NCBI RefSeq assembly: GCF_016808095.1
Contig: NC_068974.1
Location: 620,001-684,000 of the forward strand
DNA from: Vigna angularis
Lineage: Eukaryota; Streptophyta; Magnoliopsida; Fabales; Fabaceae
Length of the DNA stretch: 64,000 nucleotides
Reading direction: 5' to 3'
A program made the translations under genes and the position numbers. The notes below the pieces were generated by a model. It searched no databases. It was not told the DNA's origin and saw only the letters and a list, made by a program, of their open reading frames with translations. Shown here piece after piece: positions 49,528 to 61,103 of the stretch (position 1 is the stretch's first letter; every line of letters begins with the position of its first letter).

Positions 49528-52500
49528 TTATTGATAGGGTTTTGAACGTTTTCTAAGTTTCTTCATTCTACCAACTGTATTTAGTGGAGCAGCCACTGTA
49601 TGATCTGCTATACCGCTGTCTGGAGTTGACTACTTACCACAAGTATAATTACTACCATTTAGAGGGCTAATTAGGAAAAGACAAAAATCAGAAGTATTGC
49701 AATGAGATACAGAAATTGAGATGTACCACTTTCACCATCAGAAAGATCATTGAGTCTTGCAATTGCATCAATAAGAGCCTGTTCATGATCCTGCAATACA
49801 TGAAATATAGATCAGGTAATACACGCCAAATGCAAGAAATTCAAAGAAGTCAACAACCTTGAGTACATATAATAGCAGAGAAATAAAATGGTCCCCTTAC
49901 CTTCAATACCTTCTTTGCTTTCTCAATTTCAAGGGGATCGGGATGATTTGCACTGAATACCCTCTCCACCTGTCGAGTTCACCAGAAATTTAACATATGG
50001 AATAAAGCATTTAAATCCAATAAATAACTCCAATGGGCAGCCATGTATTATTAGAATGTGATACAAAATAACTTATCTTGCATTAACAGTTCCATATTAG
50101 TTCAGTGTTAAAAAATGCCTCTGAAGTTACTCAGAATAACTGATCGGAGTTATGTATCAGGGTATATTTGTAATTAGGTAGAAGGTTTTGCAGTCTGCGG
50201 GTAGAGGAATGCTAAGGTAGCCAAAATTGAGATTATGGTTGGATCCTAAAGGGCTTGAGATAGTAAATCATGGGATTGTGGTACAAATCATTGTATATCA
50301 TGGTATGGTCAAGCAATCAGAATTGCGGAATCATAACATAGATAGTAGATTCTACTAGTACATAATAGATGTGTGTGTGTGCGCAAATATCTCATAATTG
50401 AAAAAAAAGTTACAACGGTGAGTGAAGGAGAAAAATGTGAAACCAAGTGGTATGCTTTTGCACAGCTTCACTTTTTAGTAGTGCCATCAAAATGGATTAG
50501 AACCGGCGGGCCAACCTGGCCCACCACGAGTTCAGGCTGAGTTGAGTTTGAAAGAAATGAAATTTTTTTATAGATTCACTTAGAATCCGACTCACCAGGT
50601 TGACTCACCAACCCACATAGCATAATTTAATTATTTATTATTTTGTATTTCAATATTATATGTTAACATTCTTTTTATTGTATTGTAAATGGGAATAAAG
50701 AAAAAGATGTTTTAAGAGAGCAAGATATTATAAATTTATCCATTCAAAACTCTAATCTTATAAATGAATAAATGACACAAAAATTATCAATATCATAAAC
50801 TTATTTATTCGCTTTTTGGATTTGCTTTTGGATTACATTTGAATTATATGTTAATTTTTTATTTTGAATTGTCTTTGGAGTTTAACATCATTTTAAAGTG
50901 AAATTATTTAAATTTGAATTACAAAAAAATTGTAATTTTTTTGGATTTAAAAAAAAAAGTTGTAATTAGGTGAGAGCCAACCCGTTTTAACCCACCAACC
51001 CGTGGTGAACCGCACCAGGTTCCAATTTTTTCAGTTTGCTAATAAATGAACTGAGTTAGATTGGCTCACTAAACGACTAACCCGTAATGGGCCGGGCCGG
51101 ATGGGGCAGGTGGTCCGTTTTGACAACATTACTTTTTAGTATGGACATGTAAAATTGGCCATGTTTTCTTTTGGGGAAAGAGGTTGCTTGCAGAAAAGAA
51201 GAAAGGAGATACACAAGATCAATTACGTAATTACATGAAACCAAATGTGCATGCAGGAGATCAAATTTTTATCAGGCTTGTGTTTCACCCAGAATCAATT
51301 GACCCAATAAGAGTTTTGAGCAATGCAGAACCCCAACACCCTGAATCGCAACTCAACACAAAAACGCAGTGACATTTACATGATTTTGAACAACAGTTCT
51401 ACCAAAATCCCTCTCTAGCTCAATCTTTCATAAGCTCTAAATTGGACATGGTGGGCAAAATCATGTGATTCCAAGTTTTTAATCCCGATTTTGACTACTC
51501 TGGAGAATACTCAGTCGGAAACTTTAGACAGCAAGTGAACTGCTATATTTCATGTGGTCAGGGCTCAGTATGACTACCTATTTCTTTATCAATTAAAGCC
51601 ATAAAAATAAAACTATCTCAAAGAGTGTTCAAATTGAAATGCTTTCTATTACCTCCTTGATTAGTGTGTCTGTGTGAAGTATTTGTATATCATCAGGCGC
51701 CTTCTTTCCTATGCCATTTTGAGATGACAAAAAATCTTTTCTGGATTGCCCTTTTGTAGCTCCCCTGCCTCTTCCACCTCCAGGAACACCATCCCGTCCA
51801 ACAGACCTATTCATCCCATGACCAGAGCCCCCAAAACCCCCACGATGATTGATTCCTGGATCCTCACCAACCCACTGAATATCTTCAGGAGATATCTGCA
51901 GTTAAAATACTGCATCTGAATTAGCAAAAACAATATATCATTAACAAGTGTTAAACATGTCAATATCAAGACTTTTTAAAACCATATTCCAGGCCGTATT
52001 AAACATTCATAAAAACATGACAACCATGTATTACATCTTACCAAAATCACAGAAACACAATTGGGAATTAAATGAAGGTTAAAAACAAATGAAAATATTG
52101 TTTGCTTCACTAGGGGTTTCTGTTCATACATTTCAGTGTTGCACTAATCAGGTGTATTGAATACACGTTACATACTTAATTTTGCTATCGATTTGGATTT
52201 TGTCAAGTTTCTTAAACCTATAATCACCATCTTTTACGATATTTAACTATCAATAAAGTGGACCACGAAGCAGCCACAATATCCAGGACTAAGAATTAAA
52301 AAAAAAATGAGATACAAAAAACACATCAAATAATGTAACATCCATTATCCATCTTACATTAAGTGTTATAACAATGAAGTACCAAAAACAAGTGTTAAAA
52401 GAAAATAGGCAGATTAATTCAGTTATCACCAGAGGAGGACAGATATACCTCTGAAAGATTAACCCATTCCCATGTTTCATTTGCACTCCCCATGTCATAG

Positions 52501-54560
52501 ACCAGATTATGGCGTCCCTGAAAAAGTTGGGAACAAAAGTGAACATTTAAGCAACATATAAATGGAAAACAAATTCCTAAGTAATCTAGGTTTGTGAATA
52601 CATCAGCCGGATTGTAGTTTGTGATAACAGCTTCATAAAAGTTATTATCATCAGGCCATCTTGTCCGCACTCTCCTACCAACCAAAGAGTCAAATGATGC
52701 TCCCTCTGCATGCTCACCCGTGACAGCTCTATTAGGCACTTGAGTCCTTCCACCTGGTCCAGTGGAAGGATACTGCTTCATCGAAGAGACACCAGGTAAT
52801 ATTTGACCCTGCAAGTGAAAGAACAAATCACAATAATCTTACCAAACCTAAACTCAGTGAATGTACATAAAAAGAAAAAAAAGCACTCTAGATTCTGTAT
52901 AAAACCAACTTACTGGTTTGTGTTTTTTCCCCTTTGATCCAGGAACAGATCCTCGTTTTGCTGCAGAGGAAGATGGTTGGTGGGGTGCACTCACTGTTTG
53001 GGGGTGAAACGGGGGAGAAGGCCCGGCGAAAGATCGTGATGGTACAGATGGTGTAATCTTCTGCTTCTTGCGAGAAGCAGAGACTGTGGGACTGGGAACC
53101 GAGTCATGAAGACCTTGACCAGTATTAAGTACACCAGGCTGATGGCCTCCTGTCTGTCTCCACTCCCTGGAGTCATTATCCAGAAAAACATTTATTGACA
53201 GCAATGACACAGTGCATGCATATGTGGAAATTCATGACAAACTACAAAAAAGAATAACAAAACCCATGCTTCAATATTCGATAAGACCTTATCCTCCGGA
53301 TCACATCATCGGCGTTAACTCGACCAAGAAGTTCTCTGTGCTCCTCATTCGACAATCTCAGCTCTTTCCTCAGCTCTGTAATTAAACTTTCTTTCTCCTG
53401 AAAAACAAAAATGTGTCAGGTGCGAATAGTAGTCACTTAAACCTAATAAAAACTTCAAAAACATTATAGTTGAAGAAACAACAAGAAAAAAGTATACCCA
53501 AGTAATGGCATCAGCTTGAGCTTTAAAGGCTCTTAGAACTGAACTGTAAGCTTCTTGCTCAAGCTGATGAATCTGGGTCTCCATATCAATTTCCCCATAC
53601 ATCCTAGGGTACGGAATTGAACCAACAGCAGATCTTCCATTCCCGGCAAGACGTCCCCCACCTCCTCCTCCTCCACCTCCTCCCCTGGAAATTCTATTTT
53701 GATGGGTTGGTGGAAGATCATCATCAGTTCCTGAAATCATCACAACCAAATAAATCAACATGACAACCAAGTCCAAACTTTAAACTTAGGAATCAAATAT
53801 CAACACCCTCAGATTTGTCAGCATTGTTAAAAAGTTAAACCCATCCACAGGAAACACACTGCAAGTAACACTTCACTGCATAAGTAGCCGCAGTAGTAAC
53901 TAACCACACAGCACAAGACACAACCAGCACATAAAAAACAACCAGATGCCGTTGCTTGCTTGGGTTAAACAAATTACAAACTAGAAACAACACACCAACT
54001 TCTCACCATGCACGAATTATTCCAAATCCCAACACACTAATACCAGCATTTGTTTGACCCATAAGAACCCCGTTAACAAAGCACACAATCCCCAAACTTA
54101 AATTCAACGTTGGTCAATATCACATTAAACCACTCAAAAAGAACATAACCCATTCAAAGATAACAGCACGAAAAAGAGACATTCGAGGATCTTGACTCAA
54201 AGCACAGACAGTATCTTTCCGTTCCTGAATTAAACCCCCTGCCTTACCCCCAATTTCAGGCCACGCGAGTAAACGAGCAAGAGCGTATCTCAGTAGCTGT
54301 TAATCGAGGAAAACCAAAGAGAAACAAAAATCGTCCGATGAATCGATGCCATAAGTCGTAGAGGCTCCGGAACTTGGGTTATTTTGTCCGTATGAGTTTT
54401 GATTCGGGAAAAATTGGAAAGGAAGGAGCTGAGGGAGATTGAAGAAGAAGAGAGAAGGAGAAACCCTAACCCTAAACCTAAAAGGAGAAGAGAGAGAGAG
54501 AGAGTAGAGAGAGAGAGAGAGAGAAAGATTACCGCTACTGTCGTAGGGTTCGTAGTCCAT
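49528..54560 (-). CDS. EML: EMSY-LIKE (EML) chromatin protein: ENT plus Agenet/Tudor domains
   Basis: Nuclear protein of the plant EML family, linked to histone reading and effector-triggered immunity or seed development. Minus-strand exons: 54560-54533, 53730-53498, 53397-53288, 53166-52914, 52808-52602, 52517-52449, 51895-51653, 49969-49901, 49790-49727, 49604-49528; 450 residues. After a ten-residue Gly run (26-35) comes the ENT domain (~58-130: [20 protein letters not shown] through [13 protein letters not shown]), a Ser/Pro/Lys linker, and the Agenet/Tudor domain (~244-309: [35 protein letters not shown]). A Gly/Arg-rich stretch (GGGRGRG) and a C-terminal helix ([21 protein letters not shown]) follow. 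The last exon (..[13 protein letters not shown]) is basic and NLS-like; it is the least certain exon, chosen by phase. The (GA)n tract near 54490-54526 lies in intron 1. Confidence 0.9.
50481..51130. mobile_element. ~650-bp TIR transposon (MITE-like) in EML intron 7
   Basis: The segment is flanked by an exact 11-base direct repeat ACTTTTTAGTA at 50470-50480 and 51131-51141. Its ends are imperfect inverted repeats (GTGCCATCAAAATGG at the left; the right-end complement is ATGTTGTCAAAACGG). Near both ends it has GC-rich stretches with GGGCCAACC/GGGCCGGGCC and CCAACCCG motifs. No coding capacity. hAT- or Mutator-type non-autonomous element; the class is undecided because 8-9 bp of the direct repeat would suffice. 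Confidence 0.75.
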
Positions 54561-57100
54561 AGCCAGCTTGCAGATCGAAGAAATCCGGTGGAGCGATTGG
54601 AATTGGAAGAGAAGAAGCGAAGAAAAACAAAAAGGTTGGGTTCGTGAGTCGGAGAAAATGAATGAGTGTATGAGATCGCGGCGGGTCGACTCGGACTCCG
54701 ACTCGGACACTCTCAGCCACCGTCACACAACACAAAATTACAAAATACCCTCTAAATCCAATGCAATACAATATCCCAATTAAGTTTTAATCGGTTTATG
54801 ATTTTGATTACATTTAATTTAATATTTATAAAATAATTAATTCTGAGATTAAATATGTTTTTAATGTTTATATTTCAAACTTTTTTATCCATTTGATAAT
54901 AAATTTTTTCAATTCATAAAAGTTAAGATATTTGATAATTAAAGAAACTATCTTCTTCTTATATATTAACATTAATATAGGTTTTGTTGTAATTCATTTA
55001 AATTGTTTCTCATCAATTACCAATATATTTTATATTAAACAAACTATCTTCGTTTTACACATTACCATTAATATTGGGTTTGTTATAGTTCATTAAAAAC
55101 ATAAAAATTCAAATCAATCACAATTTATTTGAAGTGAAATCATGATCAAGTTACTCATAATTAAATTAAATGATATTTTAAATGCACTAACCCTTGCTAT
55201 GCTAGAAAAAAAAAAAGAATAAGATCCTACATTTATGGCATGTGAAAGATTAAAATTGTATAAAAGTTTAGTTAATTACTTTTTTATAATAACTATAAAA
55301 CTTCACACATTTTTAAGAAAATAAGTAAGATAATAGATATGTTGCCCTATTAATAAAAAACTAAACAGATAAAAAATTAATTGAAAAATATATTAATGCA
55401 TTAACTTTTTTTAATATAAACTAAATTAAAATGCTTAAATTTAATAAATTTTCATCTTCACATCAAATACTAAAATATTTGATATTAAACAAACTATCTT
55501 CTTCTTATACATTATCATTAATCTAGAGTTTGTTCACATGAATTACATTTTTTTTAAATGAAATCTCAACATCAAGTTACTCGTTATTAAAGTAAATGAT
55601 ATTTTAAATGCAGTAACCCTGATTATATATATAAAAGAAAAACATGAAATTAACTTAAAAAAAAATAAGATCCTACATTTATACGTGTGAAAGTTTAAAA
55701 TTGTATAGTTGTCTTTCTTGGATAACTAAAAGTTTAGTTAAATATTTTTATTTATTTATTTACTTTCGTTTTTTTTATTCAATTATTTTCAGGGTTTAGT
55801 TTAAAAAAATACTGTTATATTGTTTTTAAAATTTCATTAAAAATATAATTTTCACAAATAAAATGTAAAGATTATATATAAAATATAGATGTCCAATCAT
55901 ATTAATATCAACAATGGAAAATAAATTTACGAACGATATTTTGATTGACTTAATATTTAAACATTATTATTTGTAGGGAAAAGAAAAAAACATTTCTAGA
56001 TTATTAACACACTCTTTGATATGGGACTGAGGATGAAAAAAAGAAGTAAAAATTAAAATTTTGAATTAAAAAAATAGTAAAACTAATAAAAAAATTTATA
56101 GTAGATATAATTAAAATAAAAAATAAATAAAACTAATTATCTGATGTTGCTATTTATCAAAATGCCCTAATAAGATAAAAAGGAATTTAAATTTATTATG
56201 AAAAAAATAACTAATTATGAAATAATCCATATATGTAATGAGAAAAAAGACAAAAATAATAAATTTGTTTAAAATTAATTATATTCATATCCCTTATCAA
56301 AACTATAAAATAATGTAAACAGAGAAACATAAATATTTAAGACAAATATATAAGTGATTATATGATTGTGTTGAGACGTATCATTATCAGTTATATGTTT
56401 CTACTAAGTCTATTTAATAATATGTAAATGATATTTATTTATATAGTCAATATTAAGCGATAATAAAGTTATGTTGATAGTTATAACATTTTTCTCGTAC
56501 AAATTGTATTCGATGTGGTTTGGAGACTATCATATTTGTATTTCTTTATTTTATCATATATAACTCAAAATTTTGGTTTTAAATATAAATAGAACATAAA
56601 ATAAATAAAATACTTATTAGCAATTTAGATATAACAATCTTATAAGATCTTATAAACTAGATAAGTTATCTACTATTTAAGTATAATCAAAATGGTTAGA
56701 TTTCAAACATATCACCTTAAAAAAATAATTATCTACCATTTAAAATAAAATATACTTTAAAACAAATAACATAATATTATATATATATATATATATTTAT
56801 ATTGAAAAGATAAAGTTTTGTAAATAAATATTAAATAAGATTATAATTTATCATATAAGATTAAATTCGACAAGTCTATATTTTGTAAAATCTCCAAAAA
56901 CTCTAAAAGAATAAAATGCAATATCCTTTTTACTATATTTAATATTAATCCTACCATTAGCTAAAATGATTTATTTTAAGCATAAATTTAATTCCTATGA
57001 AAGAAAATCAAATTTATTAGTATACTCTATGAAGTCAATTTTAGAATAAGTATAAAAATCTAGAAAATGGAATATTAGATAGGTGTTTAAAATAATGAGA
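54561..57100. other. EML leader/promoter and AT-rich spacer
   Basis: About 54.56-54.75 kb is the EML leader and proximal promoter. About 54.8-57.1 kb is extremely AT-rich and I see no gene. It contains two copies of a related ~100-bp stretch (AACAAACTATCTTCTTCTTATACATTA-type, near 54.94, 55.03 and 55.48 kb) and a short TATATA run near 56.77 kb. Confidence 0.4.
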
Positions 57101-58208
57101 TCGAATATTTTAATGTTAAAATAATTCAATAATATAAATATAATTTTATAAACATGTCTCATCATCTAAAACACTCGTCATCTCTCTAAAACTCATTCTT
57201 TGACTTCTCTTTCCCTTCCTTCTAAGAATTTCAACTCTTGAGACTTATGTTCGATATTTCCTAGGAGATCACAACGGTGAGTTTTCCACTTTCAATCGAT
57301 CAGTCTTCCATGTAGAGTAAGTTATTTTCTACTCCTTTTCTTTAGTTTTCAGTTTAAGACAATGCAAAGGGGATTTCTCGCATGTGTCATTCAACCTCTA
57401 TTGTTAGTTTATTGTCGATCAGTGGTCCTAACAGCATACCTTGATCATGATTCTATTGTTTGTAGGCACAATTAGATTCTTTTGATCTCTAGGAGCTGTT
57501 TGAGATTTTTTAGGATCGTTTGGTCATCTAACAAGTAAGGAAAACTAATATTGTCCTTAATTTTGTGTTATGATGCGTGAGTTTATGCTTGCTATGTTGT
57601 GTTGAATAATGTTATGTTGATTTGTTTCTAATTGAAATTATTGTTTTATTGTTAATTGTATTTTGATGAATGTGTTTGGTTATTTGATGCATGATGACAT
57701 TGATGATTTTGATTTGGACTTGAATGAGCTTGTGAATGTTGTTATGAAGTATAAATGTATAAATTTGATGTAGTATTGGAAAGTAGAGAGTAGGCTGAGT
57801 TATATGTTGGTTTTTGGTCTAAAATGGAAGTTTTGATAAGTGAGAAGTTGAGGTAATAATGGTCAAATGGGAAAACTGTGTTTTAGTCTATTTTATAGTC
57901 ATTTGAATCTTGTTTAAGCTTTGAGTTAAGTGAAATCTGATGTAGAACTAGTTGGTAATTGATAGGTTGAGTTTGTATGGTTTTTTATTCATTTTTAGGG
58001 GTTTTGACTAGTAAAATTATAAAGTAGAGGATTTGTGTTAAAGTAGAGGGTTTGAGGTCTATTGTTGGGTCAATTATGACTTTTTTAGACCCCTTGGTTG
58101 CCAAGTTTTGTGTTAGAAAGTGTGGAATTGAGTTTAGGCACTTTTCAATGGTTGAGTTGGTTTAGTGCACTTAGTTTTTGCCTAATGAGCAAAGTAACAC
58201 TTCATTTT

Positions 58209-58345
58209 TGTTAGGATATTTATCCTAATTTATCATGATTATATTGTGTCAAGGGTTACCCTATTTATCATGATTATATTGTGTCTATGATTACCCTATT
58301 TATCATGATTATATTGTGTCTAGGGTTACCCTATTTATCATGTAC
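58209..58345 (+). repeat. 35-bp tandem repeat starting in a TGTTAGGATA end (possible copia LTR start)
   Basis: TATCATGATTATATTGTGTC recurs at 58231, 58266 and 58301 with a partial fourth unit at 58336, spacing 35 bp. It is preceded by TGTTAGGATATTTATCCTAA (58209-58228), a palindromic LTR-like terminus, and followed by a TATAAATAG box near 58367, as in a small solo LTR nested in the surrounding element. Confidence 0.65.
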
Positions 58346-58554
58346 TTTTGTATCAATTTATTCTTATAAATAGAAGATTATGAGAGAGATCAATCAAGCC
58401 CTCTAGAATTATTTTACAGTTTAATTCTCAAGTATTTTAACCATAAATATGTTTTAGCATAAATTCTAATGTTTGAGGAACCTATTTATTTGTTGGATGA
58501 GTCACAGTGCAACCAAACCAGAAAAAAATATGTTAAATGTAAAAACTAATAGAG

Positions 58555-58735
58555 ATAATCGACTATCTTACTTGATAATTGATTATCTTAGTCAAAATGT
58601 TGTCTTTTCTTTAAAAAATTTTGGAATAATCGATTATCAGATGTGATAATTGATTATTTCAGTCAGAAGGTCGTCTTTTTATGAATTTTGTCTGGAATAA
58701 TCGATTATCAAGTGTGATAATTTATTATCCTTAAA
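58555..58735 (+). repeat. 71-bp tandem repeat built on ATAATCGATTATC palindromes
   Basis: Units start at 58555, 58626 and 58697 (spacing 71 bp). Each begins ATAATCGAYTATC and about 20 bases later contains a second GATAATTGATTATC-like element, so every unit carries paired near-palindromes. The TAATCGATTA core is a familiar element of legume repetitive DNA. Confidence 0.8.
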
Positions 58736-59584
58736 AAAAATTAAAATTTGTTGGGCACTTTGTTTCTAAGTTCTTATGTGTTTTCTTTGCTTTGAATTCT
58801 TTATTTGGGTAAGTAAGTTTATAAATTTGTTATACTTAAATTATTTAAATAAAAATATTTATGATTTCTGAATATGTTTATGTGTATGTGTATGGTTGAT
58901 GAATATGATGGTTATAATGATCTTGTTTTGATCATGTGGATGGTAGATGGACATAAATCCATGACTCTCGTTGAGAGATTCCATGGTGATGCCCTGTAGA
59001 GTAGGTGTTGATGTAAGAAGCTTAGTCTTGGAGATTATCCTGATGCTCAAATAATCGTTCCATCTCAGGTAGAGACGGGATTATGTGGTGAGGAGTAGTA
59101 GGAGACCCTAGTCTAGGTGCTCCATTTTGGCCTAAGATGTTGAACAGACTAACCTTGTTTGTATGGTAGGGTGAAACCCATTGGCAATGACTCTGTAGAA
59201 CAGTAGAGGCCACCACAAGTGCATAACTTGTCATAGCTCGACATCAATACCTGTATCTAGATTTTTCAAGTTTAGAATATGAATATATTCTTAGGTTCTT
59301 GTTTGATTTTAAAGTGAAATGTGTTGTATGATGAATTATAATTGTATGATTTGATTCGTTTACAATATTAGCTTACCCTTGTTGTTTTTGTCTGTTTGTG
59401 TGTTTGTTTTCTTTTGCAATGATCACCTTAATGGTGTGAGCTTAGGGGAATGTCGGGGTTAGTAGGTGCTAGGAAACGGTGAAGCTAAGGTGTAGAATAG
59501 GAAGTTTAGTTTTAGAAATCTTTTATTTTTGTAAAGACCTTATTATGTTTTTGGTTAAGGGTAAGGAAATTTTGAGATGTTACA

Positions 59585-61103
59585 TTAATGTATCAGAGCA
59601 ATTCGTCATTAGGATGACCTTAAGGTTGTGGGTTTGTCCCTTTCCAGTGTAGAATTGAGTCTAAACGTTGTGGTTTGTCATGTCTTTCCAAGTCTGGATT
59701 GTAGAGTTTGTGTATTTAAGTGGAAGTATTGAGGACTTAAAACGTCTTGATAAGAGTAACGGGGGTGCACACTCATGACTGTATCAGAGATGATTTCCTT
59801 TCTTAATTTTGAAGGTTTTGGGAAAGGAAAGAGTTGTGGTTCGAGTTTTGTTTTCTATAGTGGTTATATTCTTGTTCTTGCCTTTGTTGTAGTGTTTTAT
59901 GCTCTATAGTGCTAGAGAAATGTAAATACAAGAATAACTTGACTTGTATACCTTTATTAGAATTGGTTAAAGCCTTTAGAACAAGTTTTTGTCTTGAAGA
60001 TAGGAAGATGTGGGGTGTTAAAGCTAGGGAGTTAGAAGAACAAAGTTTTTGGGTTACAAAGAATGGAGAAAGATGTTGGAATTCATAAGCAAAGTTTTTC
60101 GATAGTTTAATAACATACAAAAATTCCTTGCACACAAACTATTTAATAAAAACACCAAAAATAGTTTCTTGTGAACTTTGTAGTTTAATTGAGATTTAAT
60201 TGAGTTATTGAGTGCAATAGTTGTTGAGTGTTGAACAACTCTCTTGAGAGATAACGACATAAATACTTATTACTTGCTACACTGCGACCAATGCACTTGC
60301 AGTCAACAAAGGTCCTAGACTGACCGTGACCCACAAGACTTGTATGGATATTTTGATATCATGGACTTTTTTAATGAAAAACTTTTTGACCCTAAGAGCT
60401 TTGTCCCTCTTAATTTTTTTTCATATGTATAATTTGAAATATATTTTCTTAAAATTTTATTATATTTCATATATTTGGTATCTTAACCAAATTTATATAA
60501 AAGTGTTGGCCCTCTTAATTTTTCTTCTTTCATATGTATAATTTGAAATATTTTTTTTTAATTTTACTATATTTCATATATTTGGTATCTTAAAAAAAAT
60601 TATATATTTATATAAAAGTTTTAGCTCCTTCAAAATATTTATTGAAAACTCACCCCCACAAAAGAATACCTGGTGAAGAATCATAGATGTGAGAGGATTC
60701 CTTTTACGAAAAATCTTTCTAAAGAGGTTTCAGACGTCATAAGTGTAAGTAATGGTCATCTTATTCAATGTGAGTGTAAATTTCATACATAAAAAGTTAA
60801 ACATCTTATAAGAAAAATACTTATAAATATGTTATATGAGGTGATATCAATATCTTACCCGAGTTTCAATCTAAATCATTGGTATTAACCCATTACATTC
60901 TTTTGAGTTTCCAATATATTTCCCTATTCAATGTCCAGTCGATTAATGCATGCTGAAATAATTCATGCAGTAGAAAAATATGATGCATTCCATGTTCAAT
61001 CAGATGAAATAGTGCAGTGTGAAATAAATTAGCAGAAGTGCAATGCAATGTGTAACAGACTGAGTATTGACAAAAACTGTTGTAAATAACACCCTGATGC
61101 AGT
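59585..61103. other. Spacer with retroelement leader and 105-bp tandem repeat
   Basis: From 59585 there is a primer-binding-site-like sequence and ~500 bases of untranslated retroelement-type DNA without gag. The rest is AT-rich. The region right of about 60.9 kb is probably the 3' UTR of the receptor kinase. Short ORFs are not called. Confidence 0.4.
60405..60620 (+). repeat. 105-bp tandem duplication
   Basis: Sequence starting CCCTCTTAATTTTT at 60405 is repeated from 60510, including TTTCATATGTATAATTTGAA and ATATTTCATATATTTGGTAT in both copies, with small indels in homopolymer runs. Confidence 0.85.

Larger units (their letters stand above)
57150..59584 (+). mobile_element. Probable LTR of a Ty3/gypsy-like retrotransposon (left end undefined)
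   Basis: Non-coding sequence with the look of a long plant LTR: a pyrimidine-rich leader-like stretch at 57.17-57.25 kb, then T/G-rich sequence, ending GAGATGTTACA at 59584. This is followed by ATGTATCAGAGCA (59588-59600), which resembles the tRNA-Met primer-binding site TGGTATCAGAGC. No gag or pol follows, so only a remnant is present. The left boundary and class are inference. Confidence 0.4.

Noticed and set aside
54399..54783. Plus-strand Arg/Glu-rich ORFs near the EML start
   Set aside because: They arise from the GA-rich leader and intron of EML read on the opposite strand.
58555..58735. Palindromic tandem repeats as a CRISPR-like array
   Set aside because: The whole 71-bp unit repeats, with no unique spacers, and the genome is a plant nuclear one.
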